Part shown: one piece after another, positions 1 to 8,353 of the stretch
Numbering within the stretch: position 1 is the stretch's first letter
Layout: every line of letters begins with the position of its first letter
Assembly (NCBI GenBank): GCA_023428695.1
Contig: JAEYWY010000007.1
Location: 1 to 22,463, forward strand
DNA from: Bacteroidota bacterium
Lineage (GTDB): Bacteria > Bacteroidota > Bacteroidia > Cytophagales > Cyclobacteriaceae
DNA: 22,463 nucleotides
Reading direction: 5' to 3'
Translations under genes and position numbers: made by a program
The notes under the pieces: model-generated
Told to the model about the DNA's origin: nothing
Database searches by the model: none
The model's input: the letters and a program-made list of their open reading frames with translations, nothing else

Positions 1-809
1 ACCATCGCGGCCTTTCTTTCTTCATCCAGGTCGACAATATTGTGATGCGACAACTGGTCGAGAGCCATGTGCACCATGCTTACGGCACCTTCAACGATCT
101 TGTAACGCGCGGCAACCACCGCCGTAGCCTGCTGACGTCTCAGCATTGCGCTTGCAATTTCCGGCGCATAAGCCAGGTAGCCGATACGTGCTTCAATAAC
201 GTGGATGCCTGCAATGTCAAGTCTGTTCTTGAGGTTCGCCTCAAGCGACTTATTGACTTCGTCATGGCCGGAGCGCAACGTTACTTCGGAATCAGTGTCG
301 AAATTGTCGTATGGATACATGCCAGCAAGTCGACGTACCGCGGCATCACTCTGAATGCGCACAAAGTTTTCGTAGTTGTCAACTTCAAACGCTGCCTTGA
401 ACGTATCGCGAACCTGCCATACGAGGATCACACCGATTTGTATCGGGTTGCCGACCTTGTCGTTAACCTTGATCTTCTCGCTGTCGAAGTTGCGCGCCCT
501 CAACGAGATGCCTTTCTTAATGAACAACGGATTAACCCAGAAGAAACCGTTGGTTTTGACAGTTCCCTTGTAGTCTCCGAAAAGAACCAGCACCATCGAA
601 CCGTTGGGGTTTACATAGAAAAACCCGGGTGTCAGAATCAAGCCTATTCCAAGGAGTATGAACCAGAGTTTTTGACCGGTTTCAATCGGGATAACGATAC
701 CCGAAAGAAGTAGCAGAAATACCACAAACACCATGAGATACCCGCTAACCGGATTGTACTGCTTCTCGTGCGAGGCATTGACCGCCGGATTTTTGTCTGT
801 TGTTTTCAT
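1..809 (-). CDS. SPFH/band-7 domain membrane protein, 3' end cut by window edge
   Basis: I translated this open-ended frame by hand from the ATG at 807-809; 269 codons are visible and no stop is reached. The N-terminus is short and polar, followed by two hydrophobic stretches (about residues 24-43 and 47-65) forming a hairpin membrane anchor. Then comes an SPFH-like core with features such as GVILVWQVRDT, FVRIQSDAAVRRLA and a helical tail that includes APEIASAMLRRQQA. SPFH proteins (stomatin/prohibitin/flotillin superfamily) form oligomeric scaffolds at membranes and are often linked to membrane proteases or microdomains; the specific role here cannot be read. The gene is divergent from the bestrophin gene, and a tandem TTGATATCAA-type palindrome sits 36-56 bp upstream of the start. 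The family call is firm. The missing C-terminus prevents finer assignment. Confidence 0.88.
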   Translation of the reverse strand, partial: MKTTDKNPAVNASHEKQYNPVSGYLMVFVVFLLLLSGIVIPIETGQKLWFILLGIGLILTPGFFYVNPNGSMVLVLFGDYKGTVKTNGFFWVNPLFIKKGISLRARNFDSEKIKVNDKVGNPIQIGVILVWQVRDTFKAAFEVDNYENFVRIQSDAAVRRLAGMYPYDNFDTDSEVTLRSGHDEVNKSLEANLKNRLDIAGIHVIEARIGYLAYAPEIASAMLRRQQATAVVAARYKIVEGAVSMVHMALDQLSHHNIVDLDEERKAAM

Positions 810-844
810 ATCTGTAAAAGTTAAGTCGTCAGGCTGAAAATTGA

Positions 845-865
845 CTGATATCAATTTGATATCAA
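845..865. promoter_or_regulatory. Candidate operator: two tandem TTGATATCAA palindromes
   Basis: CTGATATCAA (845-854) and the perfect palindrome TTGATATCAA (856-865) lie one base apart, so their centres are 11 bp apart, about one helical turn. They sit between the divergent SPFH and bestrophin genes, close to the SPFH start. Read on the minus strand they directly follow a TATATTGA-like promoter core. The arrangement suits a dimeric repressor binding two sites on the same DNA face. No regulator gene is visible in the window, so the assignment is inference. Confidence 0.4.
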
Positions 866-996
866 TATAGTACTATTCACGTAAAACAACAATCGTTTGT
901 TGCGGCCTGTCACAAGATTTTTTCCGGAAATCCCCAAAAAGACGTTCTTGGAAATACAGACCCGATGCCATTTATTAGCGCCTTATTTAGTTTCTC

Positions 997-1875
997 ATGA
1001 TTAAGTATAACCCCAAGGCCTGGGTCTCCCTCATCTTCCATGCGTATAGCCGGCATGTGCTCAAAACGCTCACGCCGGTCCTTATCTTCATGGGCGTGTT
1101 TACGGCCGGAGTCTGTTACCTCATCCTTTCATACTTCCACTTAAGCCCTGCCGAATTTTCAGGTACTTCTGTTGTCCACTCATTATTAGGTATTGTGCTC
1201 GGTTTGTTCCTTGTATTCAGGACGAACAGCGCGTATGACCGCTGGTGGGAAGGACGCAAGCTGTGGGGCGCGATTGTCAACAGCACCCGGAACCTGGCTA
1301 TCAAACTCAATGCATACCTCCCGCGGGAAAATGGCGATGACCGCGCATTCTTTGCCGCAATGATCCCGAACTTTGTATATGCGACGAAAGAACACCTGCG
1401 CCGCGGCGTCCAGATGTCAGAACTCGAAAACCCTGGTGGTGATGTGCTGGATAAGATCAAGGAATCGAAACACAAGCCCAACAGGATAGTCGCCATGATG
1501 TATGAGCGGGTAAATACGCTCTACCGTGGTGATACACTCTCCGGCGATCAACTTATCAATACGGATAAGGAACTGAAGGAATTTATCGATCTCATGGGAG
1601 CCTGCGAGCGTATCCGAGATACGCCGATCCCGTATTCGTATTCGATGTACATCAAGAAGTTTATTTTCATTTATATCATCACACTTCCATTCGGTTTCAT
1701 CGCGACGTTCGGATACTTTACAATTCCTACCGTCGTATTGGTGTCATTCATCCTGCTTGCCGTCGAATTGATCGGTGAGGAAATCGAAGATCCTTTTGGT
1801 CGCGACATCAACGACCTTCCCACCGACGAACTCGCCGGAAAGATCAAGGAAAATATCAGGGAGTTGTTGCTCTAG
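997..1875 (+). CDS. Bestrophin-family ion channel protein
   Basis: A 292-residue protein of normal length for bacterial bestrophins (UPF0187/YneE group), which are pentameric inner-membrane channels; animal members conduct chloride, while characterised bacterial ones can be cation-selective. Visible features are a first membrane segment at about residues 26-46, a second at 60-76 running into the family signature FRTNSAYDRWWEGRKLWG (74-91), a CERIRDTPIPYSY stretch (203-215), and membrane segments within 221-260. The conserved cytoplasmic EDPFGRDINDLP motif lies at 264-275. The ATG at 997 gives a compact N-terminus (MIKYNPKAW) typical of the family. The gene is divergent from the SPFH gene and converges on gpsA with only 3 bp between stop codons. 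Ion selectivity cannot be told from sequence. Confidence 0.93.
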   Translation: MIKYNPKAWVSLIFHAYSRHVLKTLTPVLIFMGVFTAGVCYLILSYFHLSPAEFSGTSVVHSLLGIVLGLFLVFRTNSAYDRWWEGRKLWGAIVNSTRNLAIKLNAYLPRENGDDRAFFAAMIPNFVYATKEHLRRGVQMSELENPGGDVLDKIKESKHKPNRIVAMMYERVNTLYRGDTLSGDQLINTDKELKEFIDLMGACERIRDTPIPYSYSMYIKKFIFIYIITLPFGFIATFGYFTIPTVVLVSFILLAVELIGEEIEDPFGRDINDLPTDELAGKIKENIRELLL

Positions 1876-1878
1876 GCG

Positions 1879-2937
1879 TCAGAGAAAATCGATGTCGACG
1901 TGCAGCGGGTAGCGCATCAGGTAGCGCAACGCCTGGGGTACGGTGAGATCCTTGAACAAGACCTGGTACAATGTATTGGTTATCGGCGCTTTGACTTTAT
2001 AGTAATCGGCGCACTTTTTCGCGATGCGTACGGTTTCGATTCCTTCAGCGACTTCGTCAGTGCTCTCCAGGATTTCAGTCAGGGTTTCGCCCTGCGCGAG
2101 GCGCAAGCCCACAGTAAAGTTCCGGCTAAGCGAACTGTTGCAGGTTGTCACGAGGTCGCCGATTCCGGCCACGCCGAGAAACGCCGTTGTGTTGCCGCCA
2201 AGTGCGCGACCGAGATAAACCATTTCGACCATGCCGCGACTGATCAACAATCCCTTCGCGTTTTCCCCGTAACCGAGTCCGCTCAGTGCACCTGCCGCGA
2301 TAGCAATGATATTCTTCAATACACCGGCAAGTTCAACCCCAACCAGGTCGTTGTTGCCATACACCTGGAAATGCTCGTTACGCAACAGACGCTTCCCGAG
2401 TTTGATCACCTCGTTGAATCCACTTGCGATTACCGTCGCCGCGGGCTGACCTGCGGCAAGTTCCTTTGAAAGATTCGGTCCCGCGAGACAACCTACGCGT
2501 ATTACGACACTCTCTTCACGGATCACCTCGCTCATTGTTTTTACGCTGCTGCGGTCAAGTGTCTTAACGTCTTCGAGGCGCACTCCCTCGGGGAGCGCAA
2601 TATCAAATCCCTTCGTTCCATGAATGAGGATATGATAGGGGTGGAGGTATGGCGCGAGCTGGCGCATCATCGTACGAAAGTGCGCAGACGGAACGATCGG
2701 AAAGATCACGTCACATTCGCGCGCCACCATAGAGAGATCGTTAGTGGGTGTTATACGCGGATGAAGAATGTGTCCCCGGTTCTCACGCGTCGCGAGTATT
2801 TTTGAAATGACCTTTTCGTCCCTGGCGTAAAGCAAAACATCCCGGTGTTGGGCAAGCAGGTTGGCGACAACACTGCCGAAGTTGCCGGCACCGATTACGC
2901 CAATCGGTTTATCATCAGACAAACTTTTCGAGGTCAT
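1879..2937 (-). CDS. gpsA: Glycerol-3-phosphate dehydrogenase [NAD(P)+]
   Basis: GpsA reduces dihydroxyacetone phosphate to sn-glycerol-3-phosphate, the backbone for phospholipid synthesis, in the cytoplasm. The 352-residue protein has the N-terminal Rossmann motif GAGNFG (16-21), the HGTKG segment with a conserved Lys (109), LAGPN (151-155), the catalytic-Lys region GVLKNI (Lys208), the NAKGLLISRG stretch (226-235) and GIGDLVTTC (258-266) followed by SRNFTVG. Length and motif order match the family; the N-terminus is slightly extended before the Rossmann fold. Its start lies inside the 3' end of the acyltransferase gene (23 bp overlap), indicating translational coupling. The coupled product acylates glycerol-3-phosphate or its lyso derivative, so the two steps are adjacent in the pathway. 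Confidence 0.96.
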   Translation of the reverse strand: MTSKSLSDDKPIGVIGAGNFGSVVANLLAQHRDVLLYARDEKVISKILATRENRGHILHPRITPTNDLSMVARECDVIFPIVPSAHFRTMMRQLAPYLHPYHILIHGTKGFDIALPEGVRLEDVKTLDRSSVKTMSEVIREESVVIRVGCLAGPNLSKELAAGQPAATVIASGFNEVIKLGKRLLRNEHFQVYGNNDLVGVELAGVLKNIIAIAAGALSGLGYGENAKGLLISRGMVEMVYLGRALGGNTTAFLGVAGIGDLVTTCNSSLSRNFTVGLRLAQGETLTEILESTDEVAEGIETVRIAKKCADYYKVKAPITNTLYQVLFKDLTVPQALRYLMRYPLHVDIDFL

Positions 2938-4612
2938 AGCCAGTCAGGCGATTGTGATAGTAATACAAAGTGTTGAAGTCGCGTGTAATGACATTACCCT
3001 CGCGATTCAGGAGCAATGGGCGTTTGAGGTGGAAAATTCCGACGTTTTCGAGGCCATGTCTGATGACAAGATCAATCTTTCCTTTGAGGTGCGTGGCGTG
3101 GTTCACCTTTCCCTCTGCTTTGAGCCTGTATATTTCGCGACGAACGCGCTTGCACGTCTCGCGGAATTCCTCGTAGGGGAGAACCTCACCCTCTTCGGGA
3201 AGGCGCAACAATCCAAACAGGTCGAGTTTGGGATGTTTCTTCTGCCACATTTCGAAGGCGACAAACGCAACGAGATGACTGGCGAAAACGCGGTTGATGC
3301 GATGATACTCCGAAACGATTTTCTGACTCAGCATGCGCGTGTATTCATCTTCACGTTGCTTGTCGATGGTGATTCTGCCATCACTGATAAAATAATCGCG
3401 CGGATCAATAACGCGGCTGTTGGCGTCAAGGCTGTTGCCCTCCTGATCGACATAATTTCCGAGCACGTCAAGTCCCGGTCCGATTGAAACGGAAATGTTC
3501 GATCCCTTGGTGAAGAACTTAAAAAGAAACTGGATCAGTTGCCAGCTGCCATACTTGTCCTGTTCCGGAAGATATTTGTCCTGACCCTTTACGGAAAGAT
3601 AATCATCGATCAGATCGGGGGCTTCAAGCACGAAATGGTAATTCAGCGTAACCGGAACGATGAAAATTTTTCGCACCGATGTATCACTGCCCTGGCTTTC
3701 CAGGTAGAGGTTGCGTTGTGCCTCGATCGTCGAGCTTAAGAGTCCAAGTTTGAGTTGTTTTTCAATTGCGCCTGAGCGCGCACGCGTGCCGCCCGGAAAG
3801 AACAGACTGTGAGCACCTTTTTGAATGGCGAGCGTTGAATACAGTTTCAGTGCCTCCAGATAGGGAAGGTTTTTCTTCCGACGGTCAACCTTGTATGCGC
3901 CAAGGCTGTTCATGAAGTAGGCGAATATCTTGATGTTGAACAGGTTCAATCCCGCGCCGTAGATGAAGGCCGGTAAACCCAGGCTGTGGATAACCCATCC
4001 GATGAGCACAGAATCAAGGTTGCTGAAGTGCGTCGGCACCATGATCACGGTACCCGTACTAGCCAGATGCCGGAGTTGTTTTACCTTTCCAACGACCTGG
4101 ATCTTGTCGCGCAGTGTGTACTCACGGCGGAAGATGGCACCGAATTTTTTTACCCGCGCGCCATTCAACAGGCGTCCAAACCAGAATTTTACAATCTCAC
4201 GGGTGACGCGGTATGAATTCGGCTTGAAGTTTCCGGCAATCTCATTGGCGTAACGGTGCGCTATGCGGTAGAGGATTTCATCCGTCTTGCGTTCGATTTC
4301 TTCCGGCGTCTTTCCCGCAAGTGCCAGAAGCTCCTCCTTGATCGTACTCCAGAAAACCGGTTCATCGGGAGGGTCTACACGCCAGCGGTTCCGCTTCATC
4401 CGTTGCTGTTCCCGGTAGACCGTCGCCTCCAGTTCGTCCGTGAGCCGTTTTATGGTGGGTCGAAGTTCTTTTACGCGCGCGAAAGTCTTTTGTGCAACCT
4501 CCTCAATAAATTCCTTCCTGTTCTTACTTAGTTGATATACAGGCCAATCCGGAATGCCCTCCAGGATCGGTTTATACTTCCTATTCTTATTCTTCTTTTC
4601 AGCGACTTCCAT
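2915..4612 (-). CDS. PlsB-like glycerolipid acyltransferase (1-acyl/glycerol-3-phosphate type)
   Basis: A 565-residue protein with the acyltransferase (PF01553-type) fold. The HX4D catalytic motif is HFSNLD (His195, Asp200), a second block is GAYKVDRR (238-245), and the substrate-binding block is FFPGGTRARSG (271-281). A PlsB-like segment FFTKGSNISVSIG lies further on, and the C-terminal third carries helical, charged sequence. E. coli PlsB is about 800 residues, so this is a shorter Bacteroidota-type relative. It may act on glycerol-3-phosphate (sn-1 position) or on lysophosphatidate; sequence alone does not decide. The 23-bp overlap with gpsA, whose product makes glycerol-3-phosphate, favours the first-acylation role. 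The N-terminal 20 residues are basic and probably cytoplasmic; the enzyme should be membrane-associated. The ATG at 4612 is the only good start and follows an 83-bp gap after a small gene. Confidence 0.88.
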   Translation of the reverse strand: MEVAEKKNKNRKYKPILEGIPDWPVYQLSKNRKEFIEEVAQKTFARVKELRPTIKRLTDELEATVYREQQRMKRNRWRVDPPDEPVFWSTIKEELLALAGKTPEEIERKTDEILYRIAHRYANEIAGNFKPNSYRVTREIVKFWFGRLLNGARVKKFGAIFRREYTLRDKIQVVGKVKQLRHLASTGTVIMVPTHFSNLDSVLIGWVIHSLGLPAFIYGAGLNLFNIKIFAYFMNSLGAYKVDRRKKNLPYLEALKLYSTLAIQKGAHSLFFPGGTRARSGAIEKQLKLGLLSSTIEAQRNLYLESQGSDTSVRKIFIVPVTLNYHFVLEAPDLIDDYLSVKGQDKYLPEQDKYGSWQLIQFLFKFFTKGSNISVSIGPGLDVLGNYVDQEGNSLDANSRVIDPRDYFISDGRITIDKQREDEYTRMLSQKIVSEYHRINRVFASHLVAFVAFEMWQKKHPKLDLFGLLRLPEEGEVLPYEEFRETCKRVRREIYRLKAEGKVNHATHLKGKIDLVIRHGLENVGIFHLKRPLLLNREGNVITRDFNTLYYYHNRLTGYDLEKFV

Positions 4613-4646
4613 GCGGGTTGCAAAATAACATAAAATCCATCATGGG

Positions 4647-4669
4647 ATCACACCGGGCCGGCGTGTGAT
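4647..4669. other. Short inverted repeat between small ORF and acyltransferase gene
   Basis: ATCACAC (4647-4653) pairs with GTGTGAT (4663-4669), a perfect 7-bp stem with a 9-nt GC-rich loop. It lies in the 83-bp gap between the stop of the 79-residue ORF and the acyltransferase start. On the minus strand no T-run follows directly, so it is a weak terminator candidate; it could also be an attenuator, mRNA-stabilising hairpin or protein site. Confidence 0.3.
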
Positions 4670-4695
4670 TATTATATTGATCTCGAAGAATACAG

Positions 4696-4935
4696 CTAAA
4701 CCCGGGACAGCGCAGAGAACAATGAATGATGCATTTCGGGGAACCGGCTCAGGCACTCGTCGATGAATGTCTTGTCAACCATCGCTACTACGTCCGACTC
4801 TGAGGCCAATTCGGTTGCATCTATTTTGAATGTTTGTTCGTACAGGCCCTGTTCCACCTTGATCAGGTAGCGGTTGTTCCATGATAAAAGAGTGATCTTG
4901 CACTCGGGATGAGGGATCTCGCCGACTATGCGCAT
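4696..4935 (-). CDS. Small conserved-type hypothetical protein (79 aa)
   Basis: I do not recognise a named family. The 79-residue product starts MRIVGEIPHPECKITLLSWN and reads as an alternating beta-rich N-terminal half (residues 8-40, with ITLLSWNNRYLIKVEQG) followed by an acidic helical tail ending SLFSALSRV. It has no signal peptide or membrane segment, so it is probably cytoplasmic. It starts 33 bp after the preceding 60-residue gene and precedes the acyltransferase gene on the same strand, so it is probably cotranscribed. The opposite-strand frames have no comparable ORF, and the codon pattern looks protein-like, supporting a real gene. No function is proposed. Confidence 0.72.
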   Translation of the reverse strand: MRIVGEIPHPECKITLLSWNNRYLIKVEQGLYEQTFKIDATELASESDVVAMVDKTFIDECLSRFPEMHHSLFSALSRV

Positions 4936-4968
4936 AGGGCTTGTAAACAGTTGATGATTCTGTACCGG

Positions 4969-5151
4969 CTATCGCCGTTGAAGCTCCACCGGGTTCTTTA
5001 GTTTTTCTTCGATGATTTCCAGTTCCTTGTTCAGATTCCGGAATACTGAGCTGTTGTTCATGTTGTCGGAGATCATTTGTCCGATCAGTCTCTGAAGTTC
5101 AGTACGACGATTTCGCAATGCACGTTCAAGTGCCCGCAGGTCTTCGTTCAT
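4969..5151 (-). CDS. Small coiled-coil hypothetical protein (60 aa)
   Basis: A 60-residue, highly charged and almost entirely helical product. A first amphipathic helix (LRALERALRNRRTELQRLIG) and a second (LNKELEIIEEKLKN) are joined by a polar linker DNMNNSS, so it reads as an antiparallel or dimeric coiled coil. There is no signal peptide. It would be the first gene of the minus-strand run leading through the 79-residue protein and acyltransferase to gpsA, with its ATG at 5151 facing a 265-bp divergent region. Function is unknown; a small regulatory or scaffold protein is possible but unsupported. Confidence 0.6.
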   Translation of the reverse strand: MNEDLRALERALRNRRTELQRLIGQMISDNMNNSSVFRNLNKELEIIEEKLKNPVELQRR

Positions 5152-5201
5152 TGTAACAGTAGTAAGTTGAGGTAAAGGTTAGCCGCAAGATAAAGATTAC
5201 A

Positions 5202-5236
5202 CCGGGATTAAAAAGGAATTGATCTTAATTTCCCGG
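5202..5236. other. Imperfect inverted repeat in divergent promoter region
   Basis: CCGGGATTAA (5202-5211) faces TTAATTTCCCGG (5225-5236). The arms pair except for a 2-nt bulge. It lies in the 265-bp gap between the divergent 60-residue ORF and the T9SS surface protein. It could be a protein-binding site or a hairpin in the leader of the minus-strand operon. Nothing else coding is visible in this gap. Confidence 0.3.
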
Positions 5237-5416
5237 AACGACCATAGAAAGCGGCCCGGTTTGTTGTTGGATACTGCTTTTCGTTGCAAAATCCGAAAAA
5301 ATTTTCAGCCTTCGGTAAACATTTTCGTGCCGTACGAACGTTTTATTCGTCAGAACATCGTTCTTCGGGAATAAGAATTTAGAAGTTATAATATATTTAC
5401 GAAAACGACATCGCCG

Positions 5417-8353
5417 GTGCTCAGTTTCTGTAACATCTTCCTCAATCTCAGAAAAGGCTCCTTTTCTCCACTTTACAGGAAAATCACCCTGCTTCTGTTG
5501 GTGATGCTGACCATGGTTTTCGACTTGCAAGCCACGCACCTCAGGGCAGGACAAATCACCGTGACAGCTGATCCCAATAACCCGCGTGGGTTTTGGATAA
5601 CAGTCGAAGTCTGGACAAATACCAGAAACACAAGTGTACTCTTTGGTGGTGATCAGGACATTCTCGATTTCGGTGACCTTACGCTGATGTTTGTTCCTGA
5701 AACTCAGAATCAGGCCGGTAAACCCGGAAAGCCTGCCCTTCCGCCCGGCGTTGCTTACGCCAGTTTTACCGTCTACCATGAATACATCGCGGGTGGCGTT
5801 TATACCGTCAGTTATCGCGAACCCAACCGGAATGAAGGCGTGCTCAACATGGACGCGTCGGTGAACACACAGTTTTACCTTGAGACCCAGATCGTAATCG
5901 ATCCGTTTTATGGTCTGAACAACTCGCCGCGTCTTGAAGTTGATCCAATTGACCGTGCATGCCCGGGCGTAGCGTTCACACATAACCCCGGTGCATACGA
6001 CCCGGACCCACAGGATAGTATTTCTTACGCGCTCGTCATACCCTTCAGCAATCGCCGCACTTCTGTATTGAATTACCGCGATCCCAACGATCCCCGTTTT
6101 TACGAACCTGCCGGTTTCCCGTACACAAATGAAGCCGGCACACAACCCCCGGACTTTAACATCAACGAACTGACAGGAACCATTACCTGGGATGCACCCG
6201 GTGCAGTAGGCGAATACAATATCGCCTTCCATGTTATCGAATGGAGAAAAGTCAATGGCAGGTGGCGCCGACTTGGTTATGTGCGCCGCGACATGCAGAT
6301 CATTGTAGAGGATTGCGACAACGAACGACCCGATCTTGAAATCCCGCCTGATACCTGTGTCGTCGCGGGCTCCCTGCTCGACGTTGATATCATCGGTACC
6401 GATCCTGACGGCGACAAGGTAAAGATTGAAGCATTTTCTCCCATACTGGAGTATCCCATAGAACAAGGGCCGGCATCTATCAATCCCAACCCGGGCCCGG
6501 GAGACTACCGCGATGTTCCGGCCACCACGGAATTCACCTGGCAGACGCAGTGTTCGCACGTTCGCGCTCAGCCCTATGCCGTGGTGTTCAAAGTCACCGA
6601 TAACCCGCCTTCGGGAACACAACTCGCCACCTTCAAAACCTGGTTTATAACCGTCGTCGGTCCACCGCCGCAATGGAACTCATATGACCCTGACGACACG
6701 AAACGGCACGTGACTGTCAGGTGGGATCCTTATACATGCGCCAACGCGCAGACGATGCAGGTATGGCGCAAGGTTGATGGAGCAGACTTTGAACCCTCGA
6801 ATTGTGAGACCGGAATGCCTGAACACCTCGGCTACGAACTGGTTGGTACAGTGAACATCGGCGAACAAGATTTTTATACGGATACTAACAACGGCAAGGG
6901 ACTCATCCCCGGAGCACGCTACTGCTACCGGCTCGTCGCCGTATTCCCGCAGTCAACTGCCAGCGAAAGCCTGGTGTCGGAGGATCTTTGTATCGAACCA
7001 TTCGATATCGTAACACCGGTGATCACCAATGTATCTGTGGTTGAGACCAGCGATACCAATGGCTCGATTGACATATGCTGGACACCTCCGATTGATCTGC
7101 CTCCGGCGGCTTACGTGTACAGAGTATTCCGTCGTACGGGTTTTACGCCTGAGGAGGATAGTGTTTTAGTGGATGAGACAACCAATCTGTGTCTGACCGA
7201 CAACGGACTCGATACTGACGGAACCGTCTACAACTACGTAGTTTCAGCATACATCAACACCAATGATCCCCCTGTCGGAACCTCGGCCGCAGCATCATCC
7301 GTCCGTATTGAAGCGGGTTCGCGCTTTGAACGCATCGAGTTGTCATGGAATGCAGTGGTACCGTGGTCGAATAATATCTCCGGACTGACGCACAAAATCT
7401 ATCGCGGTGATGCTGGCGCTACAAATATCAGTCAGCTGAATTTGCTTGCCGACGTGAACGTGACTCAGGATGGATTTTTCTATGTAGACACGGGCCTCGA
7501 GGATCGCGAGTATTGTTACCTCGTGGAAACTTACGGAAGCTACGGAAACCCTGACATCCCTTCACCATTGATCAATCGCTCACAGATTGTCTGCGCAATG
7601 CCGGGCGATACCGTTCCGCCATGCAAGCCGCCGTCACCAATCCTCGCAGATGGCAGGGACTGCCGCGACTTCGTACAGGATCTCACAACGTGTCAGACCA
7701 ACGACTTCACCAACATCCTGGAATGGACACGCGACGACCAGGAGTGCAATGATGACATCGCGTACTATAACGTGTACTACTCGAACGCGCAGAACGGAAC
7801 ATATACGCTGCTGGCGACCAATATTGAAGTGCCGCGTTATGAGGACAAGGGTACGGGCCGAACATCGTTCGCGGCGTGTTACCGCATTGCTGCCGTAGAC
7901 AGATCGGGTAACATCAGTGAGATGAGTGATCCGATTTGCTTCGAGAACTGCCCTCACTATGAGTTACCCAACGTGTTTACACCTAACGGTGACGACTGCA
8001 ATGATTATTTCAGCGCTTACAGCGACCGCGGAATTGTAGGCGAGAACGGTGAACAGGATGGTTGTGTGACACCAATCGAAAGCCGTCAGAAATGCGCGCG
8101 CTTTGTTGAGAAGGTGGTATTCCATGTCTACAACCGTTGGGGTCGCGAGGTCTACACATACACCGGTCGTAACAACGATGATGAGAATCACATCTACATC
8201 GACTGGGATGGTATCTCCAACGAAGGCCAGGCACTTGCCACCGGCGTGTACTACTACGTGGCGGAGGTGACATTCGTGGCCATCGATCCAGCCATCAAGT
8301 ACCAGACTATAAAGGGGTGGGTTCACCTGGTACGTGACCAGCCAACTAACTGA
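5417..8353 (+). CDS. Large cell-surface protein with T9SS type-B (gliding motility-associated) C-terminal sorting domain
   Basis: A 978-residue exported protein. The GTG at 5417 gives an N-terminus with a basic region (Arg21, Lys22), a hydrophobic core (TLLLLVMLTMVF) and a likely cleavage after LQA, leaving a mature start near THLRAGQITV, close to the ATH..GG motif common at the N-terminus of such proteins. Residues about 40-420 are beta-rich, with a cadherin/PKD-like stretch (DIIGTDPDGDKV). From about 425 to 845 there are repeated fibronectin-III-like modules, with core strands at VTVRWDPY (432), ICWTPP (553), ELSWNAV (641) and ILEWTRDD (768). The tail from 850 (PNVFTPNGDDCND, VYNRWGREVY, GVYYYVAEV) is the gliding-motility/CHU_C-type signal that directs type IX secretion and surface attachment. 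A TATATTTA box (5392-5399) is one base off the -7 consensus. An adhesin or motility-related role is inference. An internal ATG near 5501 would truncate the signal peptide, so GTG is preferred. Confidence 0.9.
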   Translation: MLSFCNIFLNLRKGSFSPLYRKITLLLLVMLTMVFDLQATHLRAGQITVTADPNNPRGFWITVEVWTNTRNTSVLFGGDQDILDFGDLTLMFVPETQNQAGKPGKPALPPGVAYASFTVYHEYIAGGVYTVSYREPNRNEGVLNMDASVNTQFYLETQIVIDPFYGLNNSPRLEVDPIDRACPGVAFTHNPGAYDPDPQDSISYALVIPFSNRRTSVLNYRDPNDPRFYEPAGFPYTNEAGTQPPDFNINELTGTITWDAPGAVGEYNIAFHVIEWRKVNGRWRRLGYVRRDMQIIVEDCDNERPDLEIPPDTCVVAGSLLDVDIIGTDPDGDKVKIEAFSPILEYPIEQGPASINPNPGPGDYRDVPATTEFTWQTQCSHVRAQPYAVVFKVTDNPPSGTQLATFKTWFITVVGPPPQWNSYDPDDTKRHVTVRWDPYTCANAQTMQVWRKVDGADFEPSNCETGMPEHLGYELVGTVNIGEQDFYTDTNNGKGLIPGARYCYRLVAVFPQSTASESLVSEDLCIEPFDIVTPVITNVSVVETSDTNGSIDICWTPPIDLPPAAYVYRVFRRTGFTPEEDSVLVDETTNLCLTDNGLDTDGTVYNYVVSAYINTNDPPVGTSAAASSVRIEAGSRFERIELSWNAVVPWSNNISGLTHKIYRGDAGATNISQLNLLADVNVTQDGFFYVDTGLEDREYCYLVETYGSYGNPDIPSPLINRSQIVCAMPGDTVPPCKPPSPILADGRDCRDFVQDLTTCQTNDFTNILEWTRDDQECNDDIAYYNVYYSNAQNGTYTLLATNIEVPRYEDKGTGRTSFAACYRIAAVDRSGNISEMSDPICFENCPHYELPNVFTPNGDDCNDYFSAYSDRGIVGENGEQDGCVTPIESRQKCARFVEKVVFHVYNRWGREVYTYTGRNNDDENHIYIDWDGISNEGQALATGVYYYVAEVTFVAIDPAIKYQTIKGWVHLVRDQPTN

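Noticed and set aside
42..713. Plus-strand 223-codon ORF opposite the left-edge gene
   Set aside because: The minus strand encodes a clear SPFH protein over the same bases; the plus frame has no recognisable motif.
2861..3487. Plus-strand 208-codon ORF
   Set aside because: Antisense to the well-supported acyltransferase and gpsA genes.
5225..6673. Minus-strand 482-codon ORF
   Set aside because: It lies antisense to the T9SS surface protein, which has a signal peptide, repeats and sorting domain; the minus product has no coherent features.
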